From contig JBMNPE010000070.1 in NCBI GenBank assembly GCA_050943435.1, positions 1 to 7,846 of the forward strand: a DNA stretch of 7,846 nucleotides, given 5' to 3'. The position numbers and the translations under genes are program-made. A model generated the notes under the pieces. The model was not told where the DNA came from and made no database searches. It saw only the letters and a list, made by a program, of their open reading frames with translations. This stretch comes from RGIG5675 sp050943435 (lineage in GTDB: Bacteria > Bacillota > Clostridia > Oscillospirales > Ruminococcaceae). Within the stretch, counting starts at the first letter, position 1. Every line of letters starts with the position of its first letter. This document shows, one piece after another, positions 1 through 5,825 of the stretch.

Positions 1-120
1 ATACTCCGCGATAGCCTTGATAGTCACATCGTGAAAGGAAGACCTCTCATACAGTTCCCCGCAGGCATCAAGGATCTCATCCCTTCTCTTTTCCAGATAC
101 CCTTCCGGCATCCTTGGCAT
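1..120 (-). CDS. TetR-family transcriptional regulator, N-terminal part (cut by window edge)
   Basis: Reading the minus strand from the ATG at 120 gives 40 residues before the window ends. They begin MPRMPEGYLEKRRDEILDAC and continue to a helix-turn-helix start (F-H-D-V-T-I-K-A-I-A). This is the usual opening of a TetR-family DNA-binding domain: a basic helix 1 with an I-L-x-A pattern, then a T-I-x-x-I-A helix 2. The start is supported by a strong GGAGG at 128-132, 7 nt upstream of the ATG. The ligand-binding domain is outside the window, so the inducer cannot be inferred. The gene lies 76 bp downstream of a flavodoxin gene on the same strand and is probably co-transcribed with it. The paired palindromes in front of the flavodoxin are good candidates for its operators, so it would be autoregulated. 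Family is fairly certain; target is inferred. Confidence 0.82.
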   Translation of the reverse strand, partial: MPRMPEGYLEKRRDEILDACGELYERSSFHDVTIKAIAEY

Positions 121-196
121 GTTGTCACCTCCACCTTTTTACTCTTTTTTCAGGCCCGTCATTCAGAAGAAAATCCACAGGCCAGCCTCTTTTTCC

Positions 197-646
197 CTAG
201 AGAATGTCTTTTGTCACTCTCCCGTTCAGCAGCTTCCCGCCGACGATATCAAGCTCGGGATAAGATGCCTTCAGGGCACTAACGGCCTGATTAATCCCGC
301 TGCCCCCTGATGTGGCAAAAAGCATGATCTTCTTGCCCGAGAAATCCGCACTCTCGATAAAGGTGTTGATGATGCGAGGGGCAAGTCCCCACCATATCGG
401 GAAACCGATATATATCGTATCGTATCCGGAGATATCTATCGTCTTCCTGATTCCAGGACGGCTTGCCGTGTTGTCCATCTCCACTTTGCTGCGGCTGTTA
501 TTGTTTCTCCAGTCAAGATCTGCGTGCGTGTAGGGCTGCACCGGTTCAATCGCAAACAGGTCAGATCCGGAAACTTCTGCCAGCTGCTTTGCAGCACCTG
601 CTGTAACGCCGCTCGCCGAAAAATAAGCCACTAGTTTGCTGCTCAT
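197..646 (-). CDS. Small flavodoxin (Flavodoxin_4-like), FMN-binding electron carrier or quinone/disulfide reductase-type protein
   Basis: A 149-residue cytoplasmic flavodoxin. The N-terminus SKLVAYFSASGVT is the phosphate-binding loop for FMN (S/T-x-S-G-x-T, here residues about 9-14). The middle shows the conserved stretch P-Y-T-x-A-D-L-D-W and N-S-R-S-x-V-E-M, then Y-D-T-I-Y-I-G-F-P-I-W-W (about residues 76-87), and F-A-T-S-G-G-S-G in the second isoalloxazine loop. These signatures fit the short flavodoxin group common in Clostridia. The chosen ATG at 646 has GGGAGGAG just upstream; an in-frame ATG at 697 would place the start inside the promoter/operator and is less likely. The protein stops at V-T-K-D-I-L, which seems to lack most of the final helix found in relatives, so it may be slightly truncated. 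It is first gene of a probable operon with the TetR-type gene downstream. The redox partner is unknown. Confidence 0.9.
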   Translation of the reverse strand: MSSKLVAYFSASGVTAGAAKQLAEVSGSDLFAIEPVQPYTHADLDWRNNNSRSKVEMDNTASRPGIRKTIDISGYDTIYIGFPIWWGLAPRIINTFIESADFSGKKIMLFATSGGSGINQAVSALKASYPELDIVGGKLLNGRVTKDIL

Positions 647-680
647 ATCTGCTCCTCCCAACCATTGTTCAAAATAAAAC

Positions 681-693
681 TGACACAATGTCA
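681..693. promoter_or_regulatory. Palindromic operator O1 (probable TetR-type site) at the flavodoxin transcription start
   Basis: TGACACAATGTCA: 5-bp arms TGACA/TGTCA around three bases. It lies just downstream of the predicted -10 box, at about the transcription start of the flavodoxin gene. On the opposite strand the second site (717-729) is TGACACGATGTCA, differing at one base. A duplicated 13-bp dyad flanking a promoter core is typical of TetR-family control; the link to the TetR-type gene in the same operon is inferred. Confidence 0.65.
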
Positions 694-701
694 GCAACTA
701 A

Positions 702-730
702 TTAATACCATATAGCTGACATCGTGTCAA
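702..730 (-). promoter_or_regulatory. Sigma-70/sigma-A promoter of the flavodoxin-tetR operon
   Basis: On the minus strand, TTGACA (725-730) is followed by a 17-bp spacer and TATTAA (702-707). This is a perfect -35 box with ideal spacing and a 4/6 to 5/6 -10 box. Predicted transcription starts near 695, leaving an untranslated leader of about 50 nt before the ATG at 646. The -35 box is overlapped by operator O2, and O1 covers the start site. Confidence 0.7.
717..729. promoter_or_regulatory. Palindromic operator O2 (probable TetR-type site) over the -35 box
   Basis: TGACATCGTGTCA, with the same TGACA/TGTCA arms as the site at 681-693 and centred 36 bp from it. It shares bases with the TTGACA -35 element. 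Bound repressor here would block RNA polymerase directly. Confidence 0.65.
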
Positions 731-1015
731 TATCTGGCGATGCTGCAGGATTTGATGCATTCAGCTTCAATAGTGATGGTAGACACCGGCATCAGAAAAG
801 AAACAGTTTAATTAGAATATTGATTGCATTCTAAAATAGAATAAGAACAAGTGTTACAAAGAAATTGGAACCTGCTGAGCGGCATTGCTGACAATTACAT
901 CTGATACATCTGAACCACTTAAATAAGTGCAAACTATCATCCCCTGCCGTTCTTTAATTTGGCAATGGATTGTGTAAAATAATATGTACATTCCAAAATC
1001 AGAATCGGGGAGGAC
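731..1015. other. Intergenic region between divergent operons
   Basis: I see no convincing gene in this AT-rich stretch. It contains an AT-rich inverted repeat (TTAGAAT at 812-818, ATTCTAA at 828-834, and a further TAGAAT at 837-842) and a weak 5-bp hairpin, CACTT/AAGTG, at 916-929. It must also hold the promoter of the dnaD-like operon. The best candidate is TTGGCA (959-964) with TAATAT (980-985, only 15 bp spacing) or TATGTA (983-988, 18 bp). Neither is strong, so the promoter is not firmly placed. Confidence 0.5.
1009..1013 (+). promoter_or_regulatory. Ribosome binding site that bears on the start of the DnaD-like protein
   Basis: GGAGG lies only 2 nt before the ATG at 1016 but 5 nt before the next codon, an in-frame TTG at 1019. 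The spacing to the ATG is unusually tight, so initiation may occur at the TTG, giving a protein one residue shorter. Confidence 0.5.
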
Positions 1016-1918
1016 ATGTTGTACAGACTTGCCAGAAAATTTGATGCGGGGACCCTTCCCCGGGAATTCGTGGAAAGATACAGATCGGTCGACTGCGACA
1101 CTCTCAGGGTCGGCGTCTGGGTGCTGTGCAACGGCAGATTCGATGCTGAGCTTTTGAGTTCAGAGCTCTCCATTCCCCTCAAATCAGCAGAAAAGGCGGT
1201 TGAATTCTGGCTCAACGCAGGATTAATAGTTTCTACGGAAGACAATGCCGGGAAGGAGTCTGTGACAGTGGCGGATCCAGTCGCCGTGCCGAGGCTCAGC
1301 CACATGGAGATAGCACAGCTCTCAGTGAGGGACCCGCATGTCGCGAGGCTTGTCCAGGAGAGCCAGAGGATTCTCGGCAGGAACCTGACCGCCGCGGAAG
1401 CTGCCAGGCTCATCTCTGTATATAATTTCTACGACTTTGACCCGGAAGTCCTGCTCATGATGCTCGAATACGCGAAGCCCCGCTCCAAGAGGAGTCCGTT
1501 TGCCTACCTTGAAAGGACAGCCCAGGAGTGGAACTCCCTCGGAATAAAGACCCAGGAAGCGGCGGAAGCCAGGCTGAGGTTCCTCGAAAAGCGAGAAAAG
1601 GAAGAGGAGGAAGCTTCTGAGCTCCTCGAACTCGACAAGGCCCTCACATGGAAGGAAAAGTCCCTGATAGACGCGTGGTATGAGGACTTGGGCTACGGAA
1701 GCGCCATGATCCGGGAAGCTTATCTGCACACCGGAAAATCATCTGTGGCATACATAAATTCCGTGCTGCGCTCCTGGTACGAGAAGGGTTACAGAACGCC
1801 TGAGGACGCGAGGAAAACTGTTTCCAACGCCCCTGCCGCCCAGCCGAAGAAGAGCACTGGCAAGAAATCCGGGAAGAGCATACTCAAATGGGCCGTCGAC
1901 AACAGCATATCGGATTAG
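1016..1918 (+). CDS. DnaD-domain replication initiation/primosome protein with two C-terminal DnaD modules
   Basis: A 300-residue protein resembling the DnaD/DnaB (Gram-positive) primosome proteins that remodel DNA and help load the replicative helicase. Residues about 15-80 look like the N-terminal winged-helix part. Two copies of the C-terminal DnaD module follow. The first is at about 108-182 with YLERTAQEW (164-172); the second is at about 203-268 with YINSVLRSW (246-254). Both match the Y-x3-I-x3-W type motif involved in single-stranded DNA binding. A very acidic/basic helical linker (E-K-R-E-K-E-E-E-E-A, about 191-200) separates them, and the tail is lysine-rich (278-291). No membrane segment is visible. 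The helicase loader gene begins 13 bp after the stop, so the two are surely co-transcribed and likely act together in chromosome replication initiation or restart. A prophage origin was considered, but no phage genes are nearby. The start is ATG at 1016 or TTG at 1019. Confidence 0.88.
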   Translation: MLYRLARKFDAGTLPREFVERYRSVDCDTLRVGVWVLCNGRFDAELLSSELSIPLKSAEKAVEFWLNAGLIVSTEDNAGKESVTVADPVAVPRLSHMEIAQLSVRDPHVARLVQESQRILGRNLTAAEAARLISVYNFYDFDPEVLLMMLEYAKPRSKRSPFAYLERTAQEWNSLGIKTQEAAEARLRFLEKREKEEEEASELLELDKALTWKEKSLIDAWYEDLGYGSAMIREAYLHTGKSSVAYINSVLRSWYEKGYRTPEDARKTVSNAPAAQPKKSTGKKSGKSILKWAVDNSISD

Positions 1919-1931
1919 TGCGGAGGGAACG

Positions 1932-2888
1932 ATGATCACCGATCAATATGCTATAGCTTATGCTAACAGCGTCCTCAACAGGCGCCGGATGAAATACCGC
2001 CTCATCACCGAACAGTGCATGGATGAGGCGTATTCAAAATGCCCGGGGCTTAAAGAGCTCGACAACGAAATATCTGACATCAGCGCGGAAAACGCCAAGG
2101 CGAGACTGACAGGAGGTACTGAAAGGCCCCTCGACGACCTGATAGAGAAGCGCAGCTTTCTCATGAAGGAGCACGGCGTCACTGAGGAGGATTTCAAGCC
2201 CAAGCATTTCTGCCCTAAATGTGGCGATACCGGATATATAGGTGAGAATCAGAGGTGCTCATGCTTTCTCGAGCTGCTCTCCAAATACGAGCAGGAGAAG
2301 ATCAGCGCGGTCTCGCCTCTCAAGCTCTGCAGCTTTGAGGACTTTTCCCTCGATTACTATTCCAGCGACGTCGACCCGGAGATGGGACGCTCCCCCCGGG
2401 ACAACATGAAAAAAGTGCTCTCCGTATGCAGGGAGTTCGCTGAGCAGTTTCCAGACGGGACCGGGAACCTGCTGATGACCGGTTCAGCGGGCCTCGGCAA
2501 GACTCATCTCGCGCTCAGCATCGCCCGCAGGGTAATTGAGCGGGGATACGGAGCCGTCTACTGCTCAACAGCCAGCGTGTTCTCCACAATAGACGACGAG
2601 AAGTTCGGCAGAAAGCAGGGCGACACGCTCGGGGCCCTAAAGAACTGCGATCTGCTAGTCCTTGACGATCTCGGGGCTGAGTTCATATCTGCCAGCATTT
2701 CAGCGAGCATCTACGACGTTATAAACAGCAGGATAAATTCCGGCAGGGGCACCGTTATTACAACCAACATCACCGATGAGGACACTTTCTCCATAAGATA
2801 CGGCGAAAAGACCTGCTCCAGGATTCTGTACTGTTCAAGGATCCTCCCCTTCTACGGTGAGGACATAAGAAAGCTGCTCAGAAGATAA
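1932..2888 (+). CDS. DnaC/DnaI-type AAA+ ATPase, replicative helicase loader
   Basis: A 318-residue helicase loader. The N-terminal part (1-92) is helical and charged, as expected for the helicase-contacting region. A zinc-binding pattern follows, C94-x2-C97 then C109-x-C111, in C-P-K-C-G-D-T-G-Y. The AAA+ core has Walker A GSAGLGKT (184-191, Lys190), Walker B LLVLDDLG (241-248, Asp245/Asp246), a sensor-1 T-T-N segment (277-279), and the R-Y-G-E-K-x-x-S-R-I region near 289-298 that supplies the arginine finger in this family. All key residues are present. Length fits the Gram-positive DnaI/DnaC group. GGAGGG at 1922-1927 precedes the ATG by 4 nt. It is the second and last gene of the operon with the DnaD-domain protein and is followed by a strong terminator. 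Expected role: ATP-dependent loading of the replicative DnaB-type helicase onto DNA. IstB-type transposon ATPases share this fold, but the zinc motif and the DnaD partner argue against that. Confidence 0.92.
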   Translation: MITDQYAIAYANSVLNRRRMKYRLITEQCMDEAYSKCPGLKELDNEISDISAENAKARLTGGTERPLDDLIEKRSFLMKEHGVTEEDFKPKHFCPKCGDTGYIGENQRCSCFLELLSKYEQEKISAVSPLKLCSFEDFSLDYYSSDVDPEMGRSPRDNMKKVLSVCREFAEQFPDGTGNLLMTGSAGLGKTHLALSIARRVIERGYGAVYCSTASVFSTIDDEKFGRKQGDTLGALKNCDLLVLDDLGAEFISASISASIYDVINSRINSGRGTVITTNITDEDTFSIRYGEKTCSRILYCSRILPFYGEDIRKLLRR

Positions 2889-2912
2889 GATTCGACTATA
2901 TTGCATCATCCT

Positions 2913-2950
2913 GTGCACCAGACAATATTATCTGGTGCACTTGCTTTTGT
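2913..2950 (+). terminator. Rho-independent terminator of the dnaD-like/helicase-loader operon
   Basis: A perfect 10-bp stem, GTGCACCAGA (2913-2922) with TCTGGTGCAC (2931-2940), closes an 8-nt loop and is followed by a T-rich stretch (TTGCTTTTGT). It lies 25 bp after the helicase-loader stop codon. Confidence 0.88.
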
Positions 2951-2951
2951 C

Positions 2952-2980
2952 TTGTCACTTTATGAACAATATTGTATTAT
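2952..2980 (+). promoter_or_regulatory. Sigma-A-type promoter of the radical SAM gene
   Basis: TTGTCA (2952-2957), a 17-bp spacer, and TATTAT (2975-2980). It begins right after the preceding terminator. Transcription would start near 2987, giving an untranslated leader of about 160 nt before the ATG at 3149. Confidence 0.65.
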
Positions 2981-3011
2981 TTTTGTGTAAGCCTACGAAA
3001 AATGGTCTTGA

Positions 3012-3120
3012 GTTATACATTTGAGAAAAACTGTAACATTAAAGCCGTTGTCTTGGCCCGAAAGACGGGTTAAAGTATAGCAGGTAGAAGAATTTATGGG
3101 CCTTGCAGAGGCTCATTTTT
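3012..3120 (+). promoter_or_regulatory. Structured 5' leader with intrinsic terminator: candidate attenuator or riboswitch of unassigned class
   Basis: Within the leader, GTTATAC (3012-3018) can pair with GTATAGC (3075-3081; 7 bp, one G-U), closing a domain. Inside it, TTGGCCCG (3053-3060) pairs with CGGGTTAA (3066-3073; two G-U pairs) around an AAAGA loop. Downstream, ATGGGCCT (3096-3103) and AGGCTCAT (3109-3116) form an 8-bp hairpin with one G-U and a TGCAG loop, followed by a T run to 3120. That is an intrinsic terminator only about 10 nt before the ribosome site. GGCCC (3055-3059) is also complementary to GGGCC (3098-3102), so the upstream hairpin and the terminator could be replaced by a mutually exclusive pairing. 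I do not recognise the consensus of any riboswitch I know. The regulatory reading is an inference from hand folding. Confidence 0.5.
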
Positions 3121-3148
3121 AGACAGAAGAGGAGAGGCAAAGTCTTAC

Positions 3149-4555
3149 ATGAACATCAAGGAAAAAGCCAAAACGGCAGCCCTAAAATCAGCAATAGCTC
3201 AGGGGCTCAATTATCTCACAAAGGATCCGGAGACCAACCTTCCAAAGCTCCTTGATCTTGCGGACAAGATGGCCGGGGACAAGTTCCAGTCCCAGAGGGC
3301 GGCTATCCGCAAGGCGTGGGAGGATCCGAACGATCCCCATCACGCCGAAATAGTGCACATCATAAAGGATGTGGATCCCGGAGTCCTCAAGACAGTTGCG
3401 ATGAACTTCTTTGTGAACAGCAACCTGATCGGATGGCCTATTTCCGAGGAGTACAGGAAGAAATACCACTGCAACATCCCATGGGCGATCCTCATGGATC
3501 CGACATCGGCATGCAATCTCAAATGCATAGGATGCTGGGCTGCAGAATACGGCCACAACCTCAACCTCACATACGACGAGCTCGACAGCCTCATCAACCA
3601 GGGCACTGAGATGGGGACGTATTTCTACATCTACACGGGCGGCGAACCGCTGGTCCGCAAGAAGGATATCATAAAGCTCTGCGAAGCCCACCCCGACTGC
3701 GTATTCATGGCCTTTACAAACGGCACGCTCATAGACAATCAGTTTGCAGACGACATGCTGAGGGTGAAGAACTTCATCCCCGCGATTTCCCTTGAGGGCG
3801 ACGAAGCCGCCACCGACAGCCGCAGGGGCAAGGGAACGTATCAGAAGGCGATGAACGCCATAAAGCTGATGCGCGACCGCAGGCTCATATACGGAGTTTC
3901 CTGCTGCTACACAAGCGCCAACTGGGATTCTATAACCTCCGATGAATATTTCGACACCCTCATCAATCTCGGGGTAATGTTCGTGTGGTTCTTCCACTAC
4001 ATGCCGGTCGGCAACGATGCAGCCCCCGAGCTGCTTCCGACTCCTGACCAGAGAACCGAGGTCATGAAGCGCATACGCAAGACGCGCAGCTCCAAGCCGA
4101 TATTCCTCATGGACTTCCAGAACGACGCCGAGTACGTCGGAGGATGCATCGCAGGAGGCCGCCGCTATCTTCACATCAACGCAAACGGCGACGCAGACCC
4201 GTGCGTGTTCATCCACTACTCCGACTCCAACATCAGGGACAAGAGCCTGCTGGAGATCCTCCAGTCTCCTCTGTTCATGGCCTATCACGACGGACAGCCG
4301 TTCAATGAGAACATGCTGAGGCCGTGCCCGATGCTTGAGAACCCGGATAAGCTCCGTGAAATTATTGCCAAGACAAATGCTCCCTCGACGGATCCGCTTT
4401 CCCCTGAGTCCGCGGAGCACCTCTGCTCCAAGACCGACCAGTACGCAAAGAACTGGGCTCCACGCGCAGAGGAGCTGTGGGAAGGCAGCAAAGAGAAGAA
4501 GGAGTACGAAAAGAGAGTAGAAGAAAAAGGCTGGAAGGAAGAGAAAAACGCCTAA
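3149..4555 (+). CDS. Radical SAM protein with SPASM-like C-terminal cysteine region
   Basis: A 468-residue radical S-adenosylmethionine enzyme. The [4Fe-4S] motif C122-x3-C126-x2-C129 (CNLKCIGC) follows a P-W-A-I-L-M-D-P-T-S-A strand. GGEP at 164-167 is the SAM-contacting motif, and F-T-N-G-T (189-193) and S-L-E-G (214-217) mark later barrel strands. The C-terminal part has C333, C352 and C393, with H-I-N-A-N-G-D-A-D-P-C (342-352). This is a SPASM/twitch-like arrangement that probably holds an auxiliary Fe-S cluster. The first 110 residues form a helical N-terminal extension that I cannot assign; the last 30 are highly charged (K/E-rich). There is no signal peptide or membrane span. AGGAGAGG at 3130-3137 serves the ATG. 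The gene stands alone between its own promoter/leader and a strong terminator, so no substrate can be read from neighbours. No peptide precursor gene is seen beside it. Being SAM-dependent, it needs anaerobic conditions. Superfamily is certain, reaction unknown. Confidence 0.9.
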   Translation: MNIKEKAKTAALKSAIAQGLNYLTKDPETNLPKLLDLADKMAGDKFQSQRAAIRKAWEDPNDPHHAEIVHIIKDVDPGVLKTVAMNFFVNSNLIGWPISEEYRKKYHCNIPWAILMDPTSACNLKCIGCWAAEYGHNLNLTYDELDSLINQGTEMGTYFYIYTGGEPLVRKKDIIKLCEAHPDCVFMAFTNGTLIDNQFADDMLRVKNFIPAISLEGDEAATDSRRGKGTYQKAMNAIKLMRDRRLIYGVSCCYTSANWDSITSDEYFDTLINLGVMFVWFFHYMPVGNDAAPELLPTPDQRTEVMKRIRKTRSSKPIFLMDFQNDAEYVGGCIAGGRRYLHINANGDADPCVFIHYSDSNIRDKSLLEILQSPLFMAYHDGQPFNENMLRPCPMLENPDKLREIIAKTNAPSTDPLSPESAEHLCSKTDQYAKNWAPRAEELWEGSKEKKEYEKRVEEKGWKEEKNA

Positions 4556-4599
4556 CCCCTTGCCTGCCGTTCACTCCCCAGGACGGACAGACAGAAAAC

Positions 4600-4631
4600 G
4601 GACCGCTTTGTGCATCAGCACGAAGCGGTCC
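4600..4631. terminator. Bidirectional Rho-independent terminator between convergent genes
   Basis: A 14-bp stem (4600-4613 with 4618-4631, one G-T pair at 4609/4622) closes an ATCA loop. It is followed by a T-rich tail on the plus strand (TTCCGTATTTG) and by GTTTTCTGTCTG on the minus strand. It sits 44 bp after the radical SAM stop and 24 bp after the antiporter stop, so it can end both transcripts. Confidence 0.88.
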
Positions 4632-4655
4632 TTCCGTATTTGTGGGGAAATTTAC

Positions 4656-5825
4656 TTACTCCGCGTGGATCTCCCCGGCCCTCTTGAGGGCAAATTTCGT
4701 TGCAATAGGTCCGATTATCTCGAACACGAAAGTGGCTGCGAGCACTATCGTCTGTATCTGGGACCCGTACTGAGGGAGCTGGCGCACCGCAAGAGTCGCC
4801 ATACCTATTGCGACGCCTGCCTGCGGAAGAAGTGCGAATCCGAGGTTGTCCCTTATTACAGGGGGCTCCTTGCACATAAGTGCCCCGCAGTACGCCCCGA
4901 GCCACTTTCCAAGCATCCTCGTGAGTATGTAGACGATCCCGAGGACACCGACCTTCGGGATGCTTGTGAGATCGAGCTCTGCACCAGAGATTACGAAGAA
5001 CAGCATGAACAGCGGATATGTCCAGTCGTCTATGCAGGCAAGTATGCGCTCGGAATCCCTGCGCAGGTTCACATAGAACGCGCCGTATGCCATGCAGACC
5101 AGCAAGGAGGAAAGCCCGAAATAGTCAGCTGCGGCCACGCAGAGGAATACTCCGGCAATGCAGACCGACATCCTGTTTGTATGGCTGCGGAAAAGCCTGT
5201 GCGACAGTGCCGCCAGGAATCCCATCAAAGCTCCAATGACCAGGGCAAGTATTATTTCTAGAAGGGGCATCAGGATGGTCTGGACAAATGAAAACTTGTT
5301 CCCAGAAACCAGATCCTGCGCAATTGTCACCGAAATTGAATACGCAATGAGTCCTACGGCGTCGTCCGCCGCAACGACCGGCAGGAGCACTGTAGTGAGA
5401 GGGCCGGAAGCTTTGTACTGCCTTACGACAAGCAGGGTCGCCGCAGGTGCCGTTGCAGCCGCAAGTGCCCCGAGCACCACGCAGACCGCGGGTTCAAAAC
5501 CCAGTGCAAGGGTGACGGCGTCGACGACGAACACTGTTCCCAGCGACTGCACAAGGGTAATTATCAGTGTCGACTTTCCGACCTTCTTGAGTGTTTCGAG
5601 CTTGAATTCGTCGCCTATCGAGAATGCGATGAATCCGAGGGCGACGGAGGTTATTACGCTGAAGCTGCTAATCGAATCAGAATCTACAAGTCCAAGGACG
5701 TATGGTCCTATCAGAAGGCCAGCAATAAGATACGCGGTCACATTCGGAAGATGCACCAGCCTTGTGAGCCGCGTCATGAGAAGACCCGCTGCCATGGCGA
5801 GTCCGAGATAAAATATCGATTCCAT
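4656..5825 (-). CDS. CPA2-type cation:proton antiporter (Na+/H+ or K+/H+ exchanger), membrane domain only
   Basis: A 389-residue integral membrane protein with about 11-13 hydrophobic helices. Family signatures are G-L-L-I-G-P-Y-V-L-G-L (36-46), F-S-I-G-D-E-F-K-L-E-T-L (68-79), and A-T-A-P-A-A-T-L-L-V-V-R-Q-Y (124-137). They continue with V-A-A-D-D-A-V-G (151-158), whose Asp154/Asp155 pair is the expected ion-binding site, and L-P-Q-A-G-V-A-I-G (333-341). It lacks the C-terminal RCK/TrkA nucleotide-binding domains of Kef-type channels, so any cytoplasmic control must come from a partner. The ATG at 5825 was chosen because it overlaps the stop of the upstream PII-like gene (TGATG), indicating translational coupling. 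A GTG at 5849 would extend it by 8 residues with no hydrophobic benefit. The operon gives a likely sensor-transporter pair. The transported cation cannot be read from sequence. Confidence 0.9.
   Translation of the reverse strand: MESIFYLGLAMAAGLLMTRLTRLVHLPNVTAYLIAGLLIGPYVLGLVDSDSISSFSVITSVALGFIAFSIGDEFKLETLKKVGKSTLIITLVQSLGTVFVVDAVTLALGFEPAVCVVLGALAAATAPAATLLVVRQYKASGPLTTVLLPVVAADDAVGLIAYSISVTIAQDLVSGNKFSFVQTILMPLLEIILALVIGALMGFLAALSHRLFRSHTNRMSVCIAGVFLCVAAADYFGLSSLLVCMAYGAFYVNLRRDSERILACIDDWTYPLFMLFFVISGAELDLTSIPKVGVLGIVYILTRMLGKWLGAYCGALMCKEPPVIRDNLGFALLPQAGVAIGMATLAVRQLPQYGSQIQTIVLAATFVFEIIGPIATKFALKRAGEIHAE

Noticed and set aside
937..1413. A 158-codon minus-strand frame overlapping the start of the DnaD-like gene.
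   Set aside because: It overlaps a gene with clear domain motifs and extends into its promoter region; no ribosome site.
1932..2888. IstB-type transposition helper ATPase.
   Set aside because: No transposase or terminal repeats; the cysteine motif and the adjoining DnaD-domain gene fit a helicase loader.
2913..2940. The long perfect inverted repeat as an attachment site or mobile element end.
   Set aside because: It is placed right after a stop codon with a T-rich tail, which is explained fully by an intrinsic terminator; no integrase or transposase is nearby.
3040..3090. Possible c-di-GMP-I (GEMM) riboswitch because of AAAGCC, a GAAA-containing hairpin loop and TAGCAGGTAG.
   Set aside because: The order of elements and the conserved ACGCAAAGC/GGGUUACC-type segments do not match; only an Rfam scan could reopen this.
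3188..4420. A 410-codon open frame on the minus strand, opposite the radical SAM gene.
   Set aside because: It mirrors the codon structure of a certain radical SAM gene, its translation has no recognisable domain, and no ribosome site or promoter is visible.
5158..5811. A 217-codon plus-strand frame opposite the antiporter.
   Set aside because: Serine/threonine-rich shadow of the membrane protein's coding strand, with no motif and no ribosome site.
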